Source: Rhodanobacter sp. OK091
GTDB taxonomy: Bacteria; Pseudomonadota; Gammaproteobacteria; Xanthomonadales; Rhodanobacteraceae
Length of the DNA: 64,000 nt
Assembly (NCBI RefSeq): GCF_900142825.1
Contig: NZ_FRCH01000004.1
Coordinates: 1-64,000, forward strand
Reading direction: 5' to 3'
The notes beneath the pieces were generated by a model. That model worked only from the letters and a program-made list of their open reading frames with translations. It had not been told where the DNA came from and did not search any database. Made by a program: the position numbers and the translations under genes. This document shows, piece after piece, positions 50,502-62,966 of this stretch (its first letter is position 1; each line of letters begins with the position of its first letter).

Positions 50502-51023
50502 TTACTTGGCCTGGTCGACGATCCAGTGCACGGCGTTCTTCACCTGCTCGTCGGTGAGCGCGGGGTTGCCGCCCTTGGCGGGCATCATGTTGCCGTCCGG
50601 ACCCTTGTAGCCGTCGGTCGCGTGCTTGACCAGCGTATCCAGGCCCTGGGCGATGCGCGGACCCCAGTTGGACTTGTCGCCCACCTTGGGTGCGCCGGCA
50701 ACGCCGGAGGTGTGGCAGCTGGTGCACAGGTGATCGAAGATCGCCTTGCCGTCGGTGGTGCCGCCGTAAGCGACCTGTGAGGCCGCGGCCTTGGCGGCGG
50801 CATCGGCGGCAGCCTGCATCGCGGCGCGACCGGTGTTGCCGGCGTAGACGGCGCCGGCCGGCGCGATCCGCGCGGTGACCTTGGCCGTCTGGTCCGGGTT
50901 GGTTTCCTGCGGCTCGTGCTCGTAAATCGCCAGTGCCGTGAAGATCAGCACCACCGTCAGTACCGCCAGACCGCCGATCATGACCGAAAACTGGCGCAAG
51001 ACGCTCTGATCGGATTTGCTCAT
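50502..51023 (-). CDS. Membrane-anchored cytochrome c5-type protein
   Basis: 173 residues: an N-terminal membrane helix (about 13-34), an Ala-rich linker and one class I cytochrome c domain. Haem binding is at Cys100, Cys103 and His104 (CTSCH), with a Met in GNMMPAKGG as sixth ligand. It is probably an electron carrier to a terminal oxidase on the periplasmic face. ATG 51023 is chosen over longer frames because the membrane anchor begins there. Confidence 0.9.
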   Translation of the reverse strand: MSKSDQSVLRQFSVMIGGLAVLTVVLIFTALAIYEHEPQETNPDQTAKVTARIAPAGAVYAGNTGRAAMQAAADAAAKAAASQVAYGGTTDGKAIFDHLCTSCHTSGVAGAPKVGDKSNWGPRIAQGLDTLVKHATDGYKGPDGNMMPAKGGNPALTDEQVKNAVHWIVDQAK

Positions 51024-51534
51024 GGGACCACTCACGCACGTACTCCTGTCAGTGGGCAGCGCGGAACGCCACGATGGCGGTTCCGACCTGCCTGAATGCC
51101 TGTACTGTTGCACCGGTCTGGCGAACTCATCCCGGCGCGGACTGTCGTACCGATGGATGTACGACACGAATGCCACTTGCCGCCAGACCCTGGTTATCGG
51201 GGTCGGAAGGCAACCAGTCGCGGATTATAAACGAAGCGCGCGGCAAGTTTCAGGCCGGCGTGGGGAGATTGTCATGCCGGCACAGCGGCCTGCGAGGCCC
51301 GCGCGCTGCTCGAAAATGGCTTCGCAACGGCCGTCAGCCATGCCATCGGTCATGCCCCGCATGTGTCAACCGGCATTGTTCAAGTTCGTTCAACTGCCCT
51401 TATGCTCTCATCCTAGAGGCGTTTCCCGGTGCGCTGTGCCATGCGGCGCGGCCTGACAAACGCCAGACACATCAGAGACGCATGCTGCGTTGTTGAGTGC
51501 CGGTTGACCGCACCGTTCAGTCCAGGAGTTTTAC
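51024..51534. promoter_or_regulatory. Divergent control region between the cytochrome c and RND genes
   Basis: About 510 bases without a convincing gene. On the minus strand a perfect TATAAT (51229-51224) could be the -10 of the cytochrome c gene, giving a leader of about 190 bases; no good -35 is seen. The RND side has a clear CAGGAG near 51525, but I could not pick a promoter. Confidence 0.4.
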
Positions 51535-52767
51535 ATGTCGCGTTTTTGGAAGATCGCGTTGATCGTCATTGCCGTGATCATCGTGGCCGTCGTGGGTTTT
51601 CGCCTGTTGCACAAGCCGGCCGGCTCGACCTCGGCGCAAACCGCCGGCAAAGGCAAGGATGGCAAGGATGAGACGCCACCCGTGCCGGTCACCGTGGTAC
51701 CGGTGGTCAAGCAGAGCGTACCGGTCTATCTGACCGCGCTGGGGACGGTGCAGGCGTTGAACACGGTCACCGTGAACCCGCAGGTGGGCGGTCAGTTGCT
51801 CAGCCTCGATTTCACCGAAGGCCAGCCGGTCAAGAAAGGCCAGGTGCTGGCGCAGATCGACCCGCGCACCTACCAGGCCGCCTATGACCAGGCACTGGCG
51901 AAGCAGCATCAGGATCAGGCGCTGCTGGACACCGCGAAAAGCAATCTGCTGCGCAACCAGGATCTGATCACCAAGGGTTACATCTCCAAGCAGGATATGG
52001 ACACCTTGCGCAACACCGCGGCCCAGTATCAAGCGACGGTGGCGGCCGACGCGGCCAATATCCGCGACACCCAGGTACAGCTGGCCTATACCAAGGTGAT
52101 CTCGCCGATCGACGGCTTGGCCGGCATCCGCGGCGTGGATCCGGGCAACGTGGTCACCACCAGCACTTCGATCGTCACGCTGACCCAGCTGCACCCGATC
52201 AACGTCATGTTCACCCTGCCCGAGCAGAACCTCGACATGGTGCGCACCGCCGCCTCACAGGCCGGCGCGGTGCTGCAGGTGACCGCGCTCGATCGCACCG
52301 ACGCTCATCCGATCGCCAGCGGCGGCGTACTGAAGGTGATCGACAACCAGATCGATGCCACCACCGGCACGTTCCGCCTCAAGTCGGAATTCCCGAACGC
52401 CAAGAACGAGCTGTGGCCGGGCCAGTTCGTCAACGTGCAGCTGCTGGTGAGTACGGTCGATGGTGGTCTGGTGATTCCGGCGCAGGCGGTGCAGCGCGGT
52501 CCGGATGGCGATTACGTCTATCAGGTGCAAGGCGACCACACGGTCAAGATGCAGCCGGTGGTGGTCGCCGGCGAAGTGGGCGACAGCCACGTGATGATCA
52601 GCAGCGGCCTCAAGGTCGGTGAACAAGTGGTCACCGAAGGCCAGTTCCGCTTGAAGCCGGGCAGCAAGGTCAATGCGCTGAAGCCGGGCGAAGTGCCGGC
52701 GGCGCCGACCGCTGACCAGCTCGACAAAGCCAAGAAAAACAGCATGGGCGGTGGTCGACGTCATTGA
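51535..52767 (+). CDS. RND efflux periplasmic adaptor (MdtA-like)
   Basis: A 410-residue membrane-fusion protein: an N-terminal membrane anchor, then lipoyl half-domains (GTVQALNTVTVNPQVGGQLLSL and SPIDGLAGIRGVDPGNVV) around a helical hairpin (YDQALAKQHQDQALLDTAKSNLL), and beta-barrel and membrane-proximal domains. It is the first gene of an adaptor-pump-pump operon of MdtABC layout. No TolC-type channel or regulator is nearby. Confidence 0.92.
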   Translation: MSRFWKIALIVIAVIIVAVVGFRLLHKPAGSTSAQTAGKGKDGKDETPPVPVTVVPVVKQSVPVYLTALGTVQALNTVTVNPQVGGQLLSLDFTEGQPVKKGQVLAQIDPRTYQAAYDQALAKQHQDQALLDTAKSNLLRNQDLITKGYISKQDMDTLRNTAAQYQATVAADAANIRDTQVQLAYTKVISPIDGLAGIRGVDPGNVVTTSTSIVTLTQLHPINVMFTLPEQNLDMVRTAASQAGAVLQVTALDRTDAHPIASGGVLKVIDNQIDATTGTFRLKSEFPNAKNELWPGQFVNVQLLVSTVDGGLVIPAQAVQRGPDGDYVYQVQGDHTVKMQPVVVAGEVGDSHVMISSGLKVGEQVVTEGQFRLKPGSKVNALKPGEVPAAPTADQLDKAKKNSMGGGRRH

Positions 52768-52875
52768 TGACGGACCGGTGCTCCAATCAGTGCACCGGCA
52801 CCACGATCGCGATGAACCTGGCCGCGGTGCGGCCATGATCGCGGCTGAAGCCGCTCCACTACGTTACGGATAGCC

Positions 52876-55800
52876 ATGGGATTCTCGACCCTCTTCATTC
52901 GCCGGCCGATCGCCACCTCGCTGTTGATGGTGGCGGTGCTGCTGCTTGGCATCCTCGGCTACCGCCAGTTGCCGGTGTCCGCCTTGCCGGAGATCGAGGC
53001 GCCCAGCCTGGTGGTGAGCACCCAGTATCCGGGTGCCAGCGCCAACACCATGGCGTCGCTGATCACCACCCCGCTGGAGCGCAACCTGGGGCAGATTTCC
53101 GGGCTCAGCATGATGAGCTCGGATTCCGCCGCAGGGTTGTCCACGATCATCCTGCAGTTCGCGATGGATCGGGACATCGACATCGCCGCGCAGGATGTGC
53201 AGGCCGCGATCAACCAGGCCAAGGGCACGCTGCCGGGCAACCTGCCGTATCCGCCGGTGTATAACCGGGTCAATCCGGCCGATGCGCCCATCCTCACGCT
53301 CAAGCTCACCTCGACCAGCCGCCAGCTGCGCGAGGTGAACGATCTGGCCGACTCGATCATCGCGCAGAAGCTGTCGCAGGTGCAGGGCGTAGGCCTGGTC
53401 TCGATCGCCGGCAACGTGCGCCCGGCCGTGCGCGTGCAGGTGAATCCGGCACAGCTGTCCAACCTCGGCCTGACCCTGGAGGACGTGCGCAGCGCGTTGA
53501 CCCAGGCCAACGTCAACGCGCCCAAGGGCACGTTGAACGGCAAGACGCAGAGCTACTCGATCGGCACCAACGACCAGCTGTCCGATGCATCCGAGTACAA
53601 GAGCAGCATCGTCAGCTACAAGAACAACTCGCCGGTGCGCCTGTCCGATGTGGCCAGTGTGGTCGACGGTGTCGAGAACGACCAGCTCGCCGCGTGGGCG
53701 AACGGCAAGCCGGCGGTGCTGCTGGATGTGCGCCGCCAGCCCGGCGCCAATATCGTGCAGACGGTGGCGCAGATCCGCGCCGTGTTGCCCGAGCTGCGTG
53801 CCGCGCTGCCGGCCGACGTGCATCTGGACGTGTTCGCCGATCGCACGGTGACCATCCAGGCGTCCGTGCACGATGTGGAATTCACGCTGCTGCTGACCAT
53901 CTTCCTGGTGGTGGGCGTGATCTTCGTGTTCCTGCGCCGGCTGTGGGCCACGATCATCCCGTCGGTGGCGGTGCCGCTGTCGCTGCTGGGCACGTTCGGC
54001 GTGATGGCGTTCACAGGCATGTCGCTGGACAACCTCTCGCTGATGGCGCTCACCGTAGCCACCGGTTTCGTGGTCGACGATGCGATCGTGATGATCGAGA
54101 ACATCGTGCGCTACATCGAGCAGGGCAAGAGCGGCAAGGAAGCGGCCGAAATCGGCGCCAAGGAAATCGGCTTCACCGTGCTGTCGCTGACCGTGTCGCT
54201 GGTGGCGGTGTTCCTGCCGCTGCTGCTGATGCCCGGCGTTACCGGCCGGTTGTTCCATGAATTCGCGTGGGTGCTGACCATCGCGGTGACCATCTCGATG
54301 CTGGTGTCGCTGACGCTGACGCCGATGATGTGCGCCTACCTGCTCAAGCCGGACCAGCTGCCCGAAGGCGACGACGCGCACGAGCGCCATGCCGCGGCGG
54401 GCAAGCGCACGGTGTGGTCGCGCACGGTCGATCTCTACGCCAACACGCTGGACTGGGTGCTCGATCATCGCCAGCTGACCATGCTGGTGGCGGGGGCGGC
54501 GGTGGTGCTCACCGTGTTCCTGTACATCGTGATCCCGAAGGGTCTGTTGCCGGAGCAGGACACCGGCCTGATCACCGGCGTGGTGCAAGCCGACGACAAC
54601 ATCGCATTCCCGCAGATGCAGGACCGCACCAAGGCAGTCGCCGAAGCGCTGCGCCAGGATCCTGCGGTCGCGGGCGTGGCCGCTTTCATCGGCGCCGGCA
54701 CCATCAACCCCACCCTCAATCAAGGCCAGCTCAGCATCGTGCTGAAGGATCGCGGCGATCGCGATGGCCTGGACGCCTTGCTGCCGCGGCTGCAACGGGC
54801 CGTGGCGGATATTCCGGGCGTCGCGCTGTATCTGAAGCCAGTGCAGGACGTCACCCTGGACAGCCGCGTCGCCGCCACCGAATACCAGTATTCGCTGTCC
54901 GACGTGAATTCGACGGAGCTGGCCAAGTACGCCGGGCAGATGACCCAGGCGATGCGCCAGCGGCCGGAGCTGTCCGACGTCGACAACAATCTCGCCAACA
55001 ACGGCAATGCGCTGAAGCTCAGCATCGACCGCGAAAAGGCCAGCCGTCTCGGCGTGCCGGTGCAGAGCATCGACGATACCTTGTACGACGCGTTCGGCCA
55101 GCGTCAGATATCGACCATCTTCACCCAGCTCAACCAGTATCGCGTGGTGCTGGAAGTGGCGCCGGAGTTCCGCTCCAGCGACGACCTGCTGAACAAGCTG
55201 ACCGTGCGCGGCAACGGCAACGGCGCGCTTACCGGCAGCAACGCCACCAGCTTCGGCCAGCTCAAGTCGAGCAATTCGGCGACGCCGTCGGGTATCGGCA
55301 ACGCCGGCAACGTCGGTTTCCAGCTCGGCGGCGGCGGCACCATTCCCTTGTCGTCGCTGGTCAGTGCGCAGGTCACCAGCGCGCCGTTGGTGGTCAGCCA
55401 TCAGCAGCAGCTGCCGGCGGTAACGCTGGCGTTCAACGTGGCGGCGGGCTACTCGCTGTCCGACGCGGTGTCGGCGATCCACGAGGTCGAGGCGCAGCTC
55501 AACTTCCCGCCGCAGGTGCGCGGCGAGTTCGTCGGCAAGGCGGCCGAGTTCACCTCCTCGCTGGGCGACGAGGTGCTCTTGCTGCTGGCGGCGATCGTGG
55601 TGATCTACATCGTGCTGGGCGTGCTGTACGAGAGCTACATCCATCCGCTGACGATCATCTCCACCTTGCCGCCGGCCGGCGTCGGTGCGTTGCTGGCGCT
55701 GCTGATATGCGGCATGAGCCTGTCGGTGGATGGCATCGTCGGCATCGTGCTGCTGATCGGCATCGTCAAGAAAAACGCGATCATGATGATCGACTTCGCG

Positions 55801-56115
55801 ATCGAGGCTCGTCGCACCGGACTGAATGCGCGTGACGCGATCCGCCGCGCCTGCCTGCTGCGCTTCCGCCCGATCATGATGACCACCGCGGCGGCCATGC
55901 TGGGCGCGTTGCCGCTGGCGCTGGGCAACGGCATCGGCGCCGAACTGCGCCGTCCGCTGGGCGTGTCGATCGTCGGCGGCCTGCTGCTGTCGCAGCTGGT
56001 GACGCTGTACACCACGCCGGTGATCTACCTGTACATGGAGCGTTTCTCCGACCGGCTGGCCGCACGCCGCGAGCAGCGTGCCTTGGCGCGCGCGCAGGCA
56101 GACGGCACGGCGTGA
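52876..56115 (+). CDS. RND efflux pump subunit (MdtB-like)
   Basis: A 1079-residue inner-membrane RND pump: 12 membrane helices and two large periplasmic loops. The proton-relay aspartates lie in GFVVDDAIVMIENIV (TM4), and the IVKKNAIMMIDFAIE (TM10) segment is clear. Two related pump genes in tandem after one adaptor fit a heterotrimeric MdtBC-type pump. Confidence 0.92.
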   Translation: MGFSTLFIRRPIATSLLMVAVLLLGILGYRQLPVSALPEIEAPSLVVSTQYPGASANTMASLITTPLERNLGQISGLSMMSSDSAAGLSTIILQFAMDRDIDIAAQDVQAAINQAKGTLPGNLPYPPVYNRVNPADAPILTLKLTSTSRQLREVNDLADSIIAQKLSQVQGVGLVSIAGNVRPAVRVQVNPAQLSNLGLTLEDVRSALTQANVNAPKGTLNGKTQSYSIGTNDQLSDASEYKSSIVSYKNNSPVRLSDVASVVDGVENDQLAAWANGKPAVLLDVRRQPGANIVQTVAQIRAVLPELRAALPADVHLDVFADRTVTIQASVHDVEFTLLLTIFLVVGVIFVFLRRLWATIIPSVAVPLSLLGTFGVMAFTGMSLDNLSLMALTVATGFVVDDAIVMIENIVRYIEQGKSGKEAAEIGAKEIGFTVLSLTVSLVAVFLPLLLMPGVTGRLFHEFAWVLTIAVTISMLVSLTLTPMMCAYLLKPDQLPEGDDAHERHAAAGKRTVWSRTVDLYANTLDWVLDHRQLTMLVAGAAVVLTVFLYIVIPKGLLPEQDTGLITGVVQADDNIAFPQMQDRTKAVAEALRQDPAVAGVAAFIGAGTINPTLNQGQLSIVLKDRGDRDGLDALLPRLQRAVADIPGVALYLKPVQDVTLDSRVAATEYQYSLSDVNSTELAKYAGQMTQAMRQRPELSDVDNNLANNGNALKLSIDREKASRLGVPVQSIDDTLYDAFGQRQISTIFTQLNQYRVVLEVAPEFRSSDDLLNKLTVRGNGNGALTGSNATSFGQLKSSNSATPSGIGNAGNVGFQLGGGGTIPLSSLVSAQVTSAPLVVSHQQQLPAVTLAFNVAAGYSLSDAVSAIHEVEAQLNFPPQVRGEFVGKAAEFTSSLGDEVLLLLAAIVVIYIVLGVLYESYIHPLTIISTLPPAGVGALLALLICGMSLSVDGIVGIVLLIGIVKKNAIMMIDFAIEARRTGLNARDAIRRACLLRFRPIMMTTAAAMLGALPLALGNGIGAELRRPLGVSIVGGLLLSQLVTLYTTPVIYLYMERFSDRLAARREQRALARAQADGTA

Positions 56116-56120
56116 CCGAT

Positions 56121-56152
56121 CGCACCCTTCGCGTCCCGGCGCGAAGGGTGCG
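56121..56152 (+). promoter_or_regulatory. Strong hairpin between the two RND pump genes
   Basis: CGCACCCTTCGCG and CGCGAAGGGTGCG form a perfect 13-pair stem with a six-base loop, directly after the mdtB-like stop and with no U-tract. It begins a 183-base gap with no gene. It could limit or protect the transcript between the pump genes. Confidence 0.5.
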
Positions 56153-56298
56153 CCTGGCACTAGCGCCGATCAACCTTTTCGCGGCATGGACGTTGACCTA
56201 GAGACGCCTGCGTCGAATAGATCAGGGCGTCCCCTAGGGATGATTCGTTCACGCGTCATCTGTCATACCACCGCCAGCTTTCCGCTCACGTTGAAGCC

Positions 56299-59200
56299 AT
56301 GAACATTTCCGGCACCTTCATCCGCCGCCCGATCGGCACCTCGTTGCTGGCGGCCGGATTGTTCGTGGTCGGCATGATCAGCTACTTCCTGCTCGGCGTG
56401 GCGGCATTGCCGAACATGCAGTTTCCGGCGATCTTCGTGCAGGCCAGCCAGGCCGGCGCGGACGCCAATACGATGGCGTCCACCGTGGCCGCGCCGCTGG
56501 AGCGGCATCTGGGCCAGGTGCCCGGCATCGAGACCATGCGTTCGTCCAGTTCCGAGGGCAGCACCTTCGTCTTCATGATGTTCGAGAACGGCACCGACCT
56601 GGACGCCGCCGCGCGCGAAGTGCAGGCGGCGATCAACGCGGCGGCGCCGGATCTGCCGACCGGGCTCAACGGTGCGCCTGCCTACCAGAAGGCGAATCCG
56701 AACGACGATCCGATCATCGCGTTGGCGTTGACCTCGGGCACGCAATCGGCGGCCGACCTGTATAACACCGCCGATTCCCTGCTGGCGCAGCGGCTGCGCC
56801 AACTACCCGGTGTGTCGTCGGTGGAGATCGCCGGTGCCGCCACGCCGGCGATCCGGGTCGACGTGAACCTGCGTGCGTTGAATGCGATGGGGCTGTCGCC
56901 GGATCAGCTGCGCAACGCGCTGAGCGCGGCCAACGTGACGTCGCCGGAGGGCTTCCTGTCCAACGGCAAGACCACCATGTCGATCAGCGCCACCGCCCAG
57001 CTGCATACGGCGGAAGAATTTGCCCAACTGGTGATCGCCAGCAACAACGGCACGCCGGTGCGGCTGTCCGACGTGGCCAAGGTCTACGCCGGCCAGCAGG
57101 ACGCGTACCAGGCAGCCTGGTTCCACGGACAGCCGGCCGTGCTGATGTACGTCTACAAGAAGGCCGACGCCAACGTCATCGCTACCGTCGATCTGGTCAG
57201 GAGCCAGCTGCCGCTGTTGCGCGATTACCTGCAGCCGGGCACCGTGCTGACACCGTTCTTCGACGGCACGCCGACCATCCGCGCCTCGCTGCACGAGGTG
57301 CAGGCGACCTTGCTGATTTCGCTGGCGATGGTGATCCTGACCATGGCGCTGTTCCTGCGCCGGCTGGCGCCCACCCTGATCGCCGCGGTGGCGGTGCCGC
57401 TGTCGCTGGCCGGCGCGTTCGTGATGATGTACATCCTCGGCTACACGCTCAACAACCTCACCCTGCTGGCGCTGGTGATCGCGATAGGGTTTGTGGTGGA
57501 CGATGCGATCGTGGTGATCGAGAACATCATCCGCCACATCGACGACGGCATGACGCGAATGCAGGCGACACTGGCCGGCGCGCGCGAGATAGGCTTCACC
57601 ATCGTCTCGATCACCGCTTCACTGATCGCCGTGTTCATTCCGCTGCTGTTCGCCGGCGGCGTCACCGGCATGTTCATGCACGAGTTCTCGGTGACCCTGG
57701 TCTCGGCGATCGTGGTGTCGGCGATGGTTTCGCTGACGCTGACGCCAGCGTTGTGCGGACGCTTTCTGAGCGGCCACCGGCAGCGCGGCGGGCGCGAGCC
57801 GATGCCGCCGTCGCGGATCGGCGCTGCGCTGGATCGATTCCACGCCGGCATGCTGCGCATCTATAGCCGCGCCCTGAACTTCTCGCTGCGTCACGCGCTG
57901 CTGTTCGCATTGACCCCGCTGGTGCTGATCGTCGCCACGTTCTACCTGTTCGGCGTGGTCAAGACCGGCCTGTTCCCGGCACAGGACACCGGCCTGATCT
58001 GGGGCCGCGCCAGTTCCAGCGCCACCGTCTCTTTTGCCGAAAGCAAGCAGCGCCTGCAGCGGTTGACCGAGATGCTGATGGCCGACCCCGACGTGGCCAC
58101 CGTGGGCTCGCGCCTGGGCAGCAGCCGGCAAGGCACCAGCGGCTCGTTCAATATCAATCTGAAGACCCATGCCGATGGCCGCAAGGACGACACTTTCGCG
58201 GTGCTGGCGCGGTTGAGTGCGAAGGCCGCGAATTATCCGGATCTCAACTTGCGGCTGCGTCCGGTGCAGGATCTGCCCAGCGGCGGCGGTGGCGGCACCA
58301 GCCAGGGTGCGCAATACCAGGTGTCGCTGCAGGGCAACGACCTCGCCGTCCTGGAAGAATGGCTGCCGAAACTGCAGGCCGAACTCAACAAGAATCCCAA
58401 ACTGCGCGATGTCGGCACCGACGTCGACGAGGCCGGCCTGCGCCAGAACATCGTGATCGATCGCGACAAGGCCGCGCGCCTCGGCGTATCGGTGGGCACC
58501 ATCGACGGCGCGCTGTACGACGCATTCGGCCAGCGCCAGGTCTCCACCATCTACTCGGACATCAACCAGTACAAGGTGGTGGTGAACGCGCTGCCCGACC
58601 AGACCGCCACGCCGGCCGCGCTCGATCGCGTCTACGTGCGCTCCAGCAGCGGCAAGATGATTCCGATCACCGCGTTCGCGAAGCAGGTGCCGGGCCTGGC
58701 GCCCTCGCAGATCAAGCACGAAAACCAGTACACCACGATGGATCTCAGCTTCAATCTCGCCCCCGGCGTAAGCATGGGCGAGGCGATGGCCATCATCCAG
58801 GCCACCGTGCGGAACATGCGCATGCCCGGTGACATCAGAGTGCAGCTGGGCAGCGATTTCCGCCGCTTCCAGCAATCGCAGGGCGGCATGTTGTGGCTGG
58901 TGCTGGCCGCCGTGCTGACGGTCTACATCGTGCTCGGCATGCTGTACGAGAACCTGATCCATCCGATCACGATCCTGTCCACCTTGCCGGCCGCCGGCGT
59001 GGGCGCGCTGATGGCGCTGTGGCTGACCGGTACCGAGTTGTCGGTGGTGGCTCAGATCGCGCTGGTGCTGCTGATCGGCATCGTCAAGAAAAACGCGATC
59101 ATGATGATCGACTTCGCGCTGGTCGCCGAACGCGAACACGGCAAGAGTCCGATGGACGCTGCCCGCGAAGCATGCATCGTGCGCTTCCGTCCTATCATGA

Positions 59201-59442
59201 TGACCACGATGGTCGCGATCCTGGCCGCCATGCCGATCGCGATCGGTCTGGGCGAAGGCTCCGAACTGCGCCGCCCGCTCGGTATCGCGCTGATCGGCGG
59301 CTTGCTGATCTCGCAAAGCCTTACCTTGCTCAGCACGCCCGCGCTGTACGTGATCTTCTCCTGCCTCGCCGAGCGGCGCAGAAGCTGGAGCGCACGCCGG
59401 CGCCAACGCAAGGCGATGGTGGCCGGGGCCAACGCCAGGTGA
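56299..59442 (+). CDS. RND efflux pump subunit (MdtC-like)
   Basis: A 1047-residue RND pump, second of the pair. It has the TM4 relay GFVVDDAIVVIENII and the TM10 IVKKNAIMMIDFALV segment, and the same two-loop layout. Divergence from the first pump supports distinct subunits of one heterotrimer rather than a recent duplication. A basic C-terminal tail ends the protein. Confidence 0.92.
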   Translation: MNISGTFIRRPIGTSLLAAGLFVVGMISYFLLGVAALPNMQFPAIFVQASQAGADANTMASTVAAPLERHLGQVPGIETMRSSSSEGSTFVFMMFENGTDLDAAAREVQAAINAAAPDLPTGLNGAPAYQKANPNDDPIIALALTSGTQSAADLYNTADSLLAQRLRQLPGVSSVEIAGAATPAIRVDVNLRALNAMGLSPDQLRNALSAANVTSPEGFLSNGKTTMSISATAQLHTAEEFAQLVIASNNGTPVRLSDVAKVYAGQQDAYQAAWFHGQPAVLMYVYKKADANVIATVDLVRSQLPLLRDYLQPGTVLTPFFDGTPTIRASLHEVQATLLISLAMVILTMALFLRRLAPTLIAAVAVPLSLAGAFVMMYILGYTLNNLTLLALVIAIGFVVDDAIVVIENIIRHIDDGMTRMQATLAGAREIGFTIVSITASLIAVFIPLLFAGGVTGMFMHEFSVTLVSAIVVSAMVSLTLTPALCGRFLSGHRQRGGREPMPPSRIGAALDRFHAGMLRIYSRALNFSLRHALLFALTPLVLIVATFYLFGVVKTGLFPAQDTGLIWGRASSSATVSFAESKQRLQRLTEMLMADPDVATVGSRLGSSRQGTSGSFNINLKTHADGRKDDTFAVLARLSAKAANYPDLNLRLRPVQDLPSGGGGGTSQGAQYQVSLQGNDLAVLEEWLPKLQAELNKNPKLRDVGTDVDEAGLRQNIVIDRDKAARLGVSVGTIDGALYDAFGQRQVSTIYSDINQYKVVVNALPDQTATPAALDRVYVRSSSGKMIPITAFAKQVPGLAPSQIKHENQYTTMDLSFNLAPGVSMGEAMAIIQATVRNMRMPGDIRVQLGSDFRRFQQSQGGMLWLVLAAVLTVYIVLGMLYENLIHPITILSTLPAAGVGALMALWLTGTELSVVAQIALVLLIGIVKKNAIMMIDFALVAEREHGKSPMDAAREACIVRFRPIMMTTMVAILAAMPIAIGLGEGSELRRPLGIALIGGLLISQSLTLLSTPALYVIFSCLAERRRSWSARRRQRKAMVAGANAR

Positions 59443-59858
59443 ATCTCGCTTCGCGCCGAGCTCGCGGCGTGGCGATGATTTGATGAGCCGAGCGTGAAAG
59501 CACTGCCTGAACGTGCACGCAGGGGGCTCACAAGCCGTTAACCGCTGGCCGGGTATCACTGGCCACTGGCTTCAGCAATGTGCAATCGCTTGTCGGCTCG
59601 TCCGCAGACGAAACGACGATCCATAACGTGGGGCGGGCCGACGCCCTGAAGGGACGACCCGATCAGGATCGCCAACATCAGGATCGCCAAGCGGTCCTGC
59701 GGCAACGCGAATGCGTGGAAGACGATTTTCGACGCCGACCACGATCAGCTCTCGAATCCGGATCGGATCAAGACTGGTCAGGATCAAGACCGGTCAAAAG
59801 CTGAAGATTCCCGCCGCGCTCTGAAATACCGCCCGGTTCCAAAAGCAGGAGATGCCTT
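59443..59858. repeat. Gene-free region with two short tandem repeats
   Basis: Two direct repeats are visible. ATCAGGATCGCCAA occurs at 59662-59675 and 59677-59690 (period 15). GGATCAAGAC(T/C)GGTCA occurs at 59765-59780 and 59781-59796 (period 16). No gene is seen, and the sequence looks like drifting intergenic DNA, ending in the AGGAG site of the next gene. Confidence 0.6.
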
Positions 59859-60398
59859 ATGAAGACGACCCGCCAATCCTTGATTCTTGCCGTATCGCTG
59901 GGCGCCGTGCTGGCCTTGAGTGCTTGCGGCAAACATCATGATGAATCGGCCCCGTCGACGCCGGCCGCGCCGCCGCATGCCGCCACGGCCCCGGCGATGA
60001 TGCCTGCGCCGGCCGCCACGGCGAAAACGGGTGCCGGGCCGGCCAGCGGGATGCCCGCCAGCGATGCATCCCCCGCCGTCAACTTCAGTTCGGTAGAGGT
60101 GGGTTCGACCGTCGATGCCAACAACAAGATCCTTGCCAGCGGCAGCAGCTTCTCGCCGAAAGACACCATCTACGCCTCGGTCGACACCAGCGGCAACGGC
60201 AACGCCACGCTGGCTGCGACATGGAGCGATCAGAACGGCCAGACCTTGCATGAGGACAGCAAGACCCTCACCTCCAACGGCCCGCAGACCACCGCCTTCA
60301 TGATCGCCAAACCGGACGGCTTCCCGGCCGGCAAGTACAAGGTCGATATTTCCTTGAACGGCAGCCAGGTCGCCAGCAAGGATTTCTCGATCAAGTAA
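59859..60398 (+). CDS. Putative lipoprotein with Ig-like C-terminal domain
   Basis: A 179-residue protein. The lipoprotein signal peptide ends LSAC (Cys23). An Ala/Pro-rich spacer (about 30-70) follows, then a beta-sandwich of about 100 residues ending KYKVDISLNGSQVASKDFSIK. No enzyme motif is visible. AGGAG lies about seven bases upstream. The family is not recognised; an envelope location is likely. Confidence 0.75.
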   Translation: MKTTRQSLILAVSLGAVLALSACGKHHDESAPSTPAAPPHAATAPAMMPAPAATAKTGAGPASGMPASDASPAVNFSSVEVGSTVDANNKILASGSSFSPKDTIYASVDTSGNGNATLAATWSDQNGQTLHEDSKTLTSNGPQTTAFMIAKPDGFPAGKYKVDISLNGSQVASKDFSIK

Positions 60399-60424
60399 GC
60401 CCCCGCGACGGCGATGGACACAGC

Positions 60425-60450
60425 AAGGGCGCGGCCATGCCGCGCCCTTT
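60425..60450 (+). terminator. Hairpin after the lipoprotein gene
   Basis: AAGGGCGCGGC and GCCGCGCCCTT pair around a three-base loop, followed by only three T, so it is a weak terminator candidate. Confidence 0.5.
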
Positions 60451-60542
60451 GCCGTTGCGGCGACGCGCCGTGCTTTCCCCTCTCCGGCGAAAACGCGACA
60501 ATGGGAGGCTTTTGTGAGTGCCGACCAGGCTTGCCCGGGTGA

Positions 60543-62873
<2,331 letters not shown>

Positions 62874-62904
62874 TCACCGGTATCGAACGGCCGTCCATAC
62901 GGCC

Positions 62905-62940
62905 AAATGAAACGGGGCGCCTAGGCGCCCCGTTTCATTT
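62905..62940. terminator. Bidirectional terminator between icd and the LysE-family gene
   Basis: A perfect 36-base palindrome (18 bases per half: AAATGAAACGGGGCGCCT and its complement) lies between two converging genes. Confidence 0.85.
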
Positions 62941-62966
62941 GCACGCCATCTGGCATGCCGCTGACG

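Noticed and set aside
52864..56160. Minus-strand 1098-codon open frame opposite the first RND pump
   Set aside because: His/Arg/Gln-rich sequence with no domain, produced by the high third-position GC of the real gene on the other strand. Similar frames lie opposite atpA, the second RND pump, icd and the TonB receptor.
59859..60398. The lipoprotein as an outer-membrane channel partner of the RND pump
   Set aside because: It is far too short and lacks TolC-type helical repeats; it has only a lipid anchor and a small beta domain.
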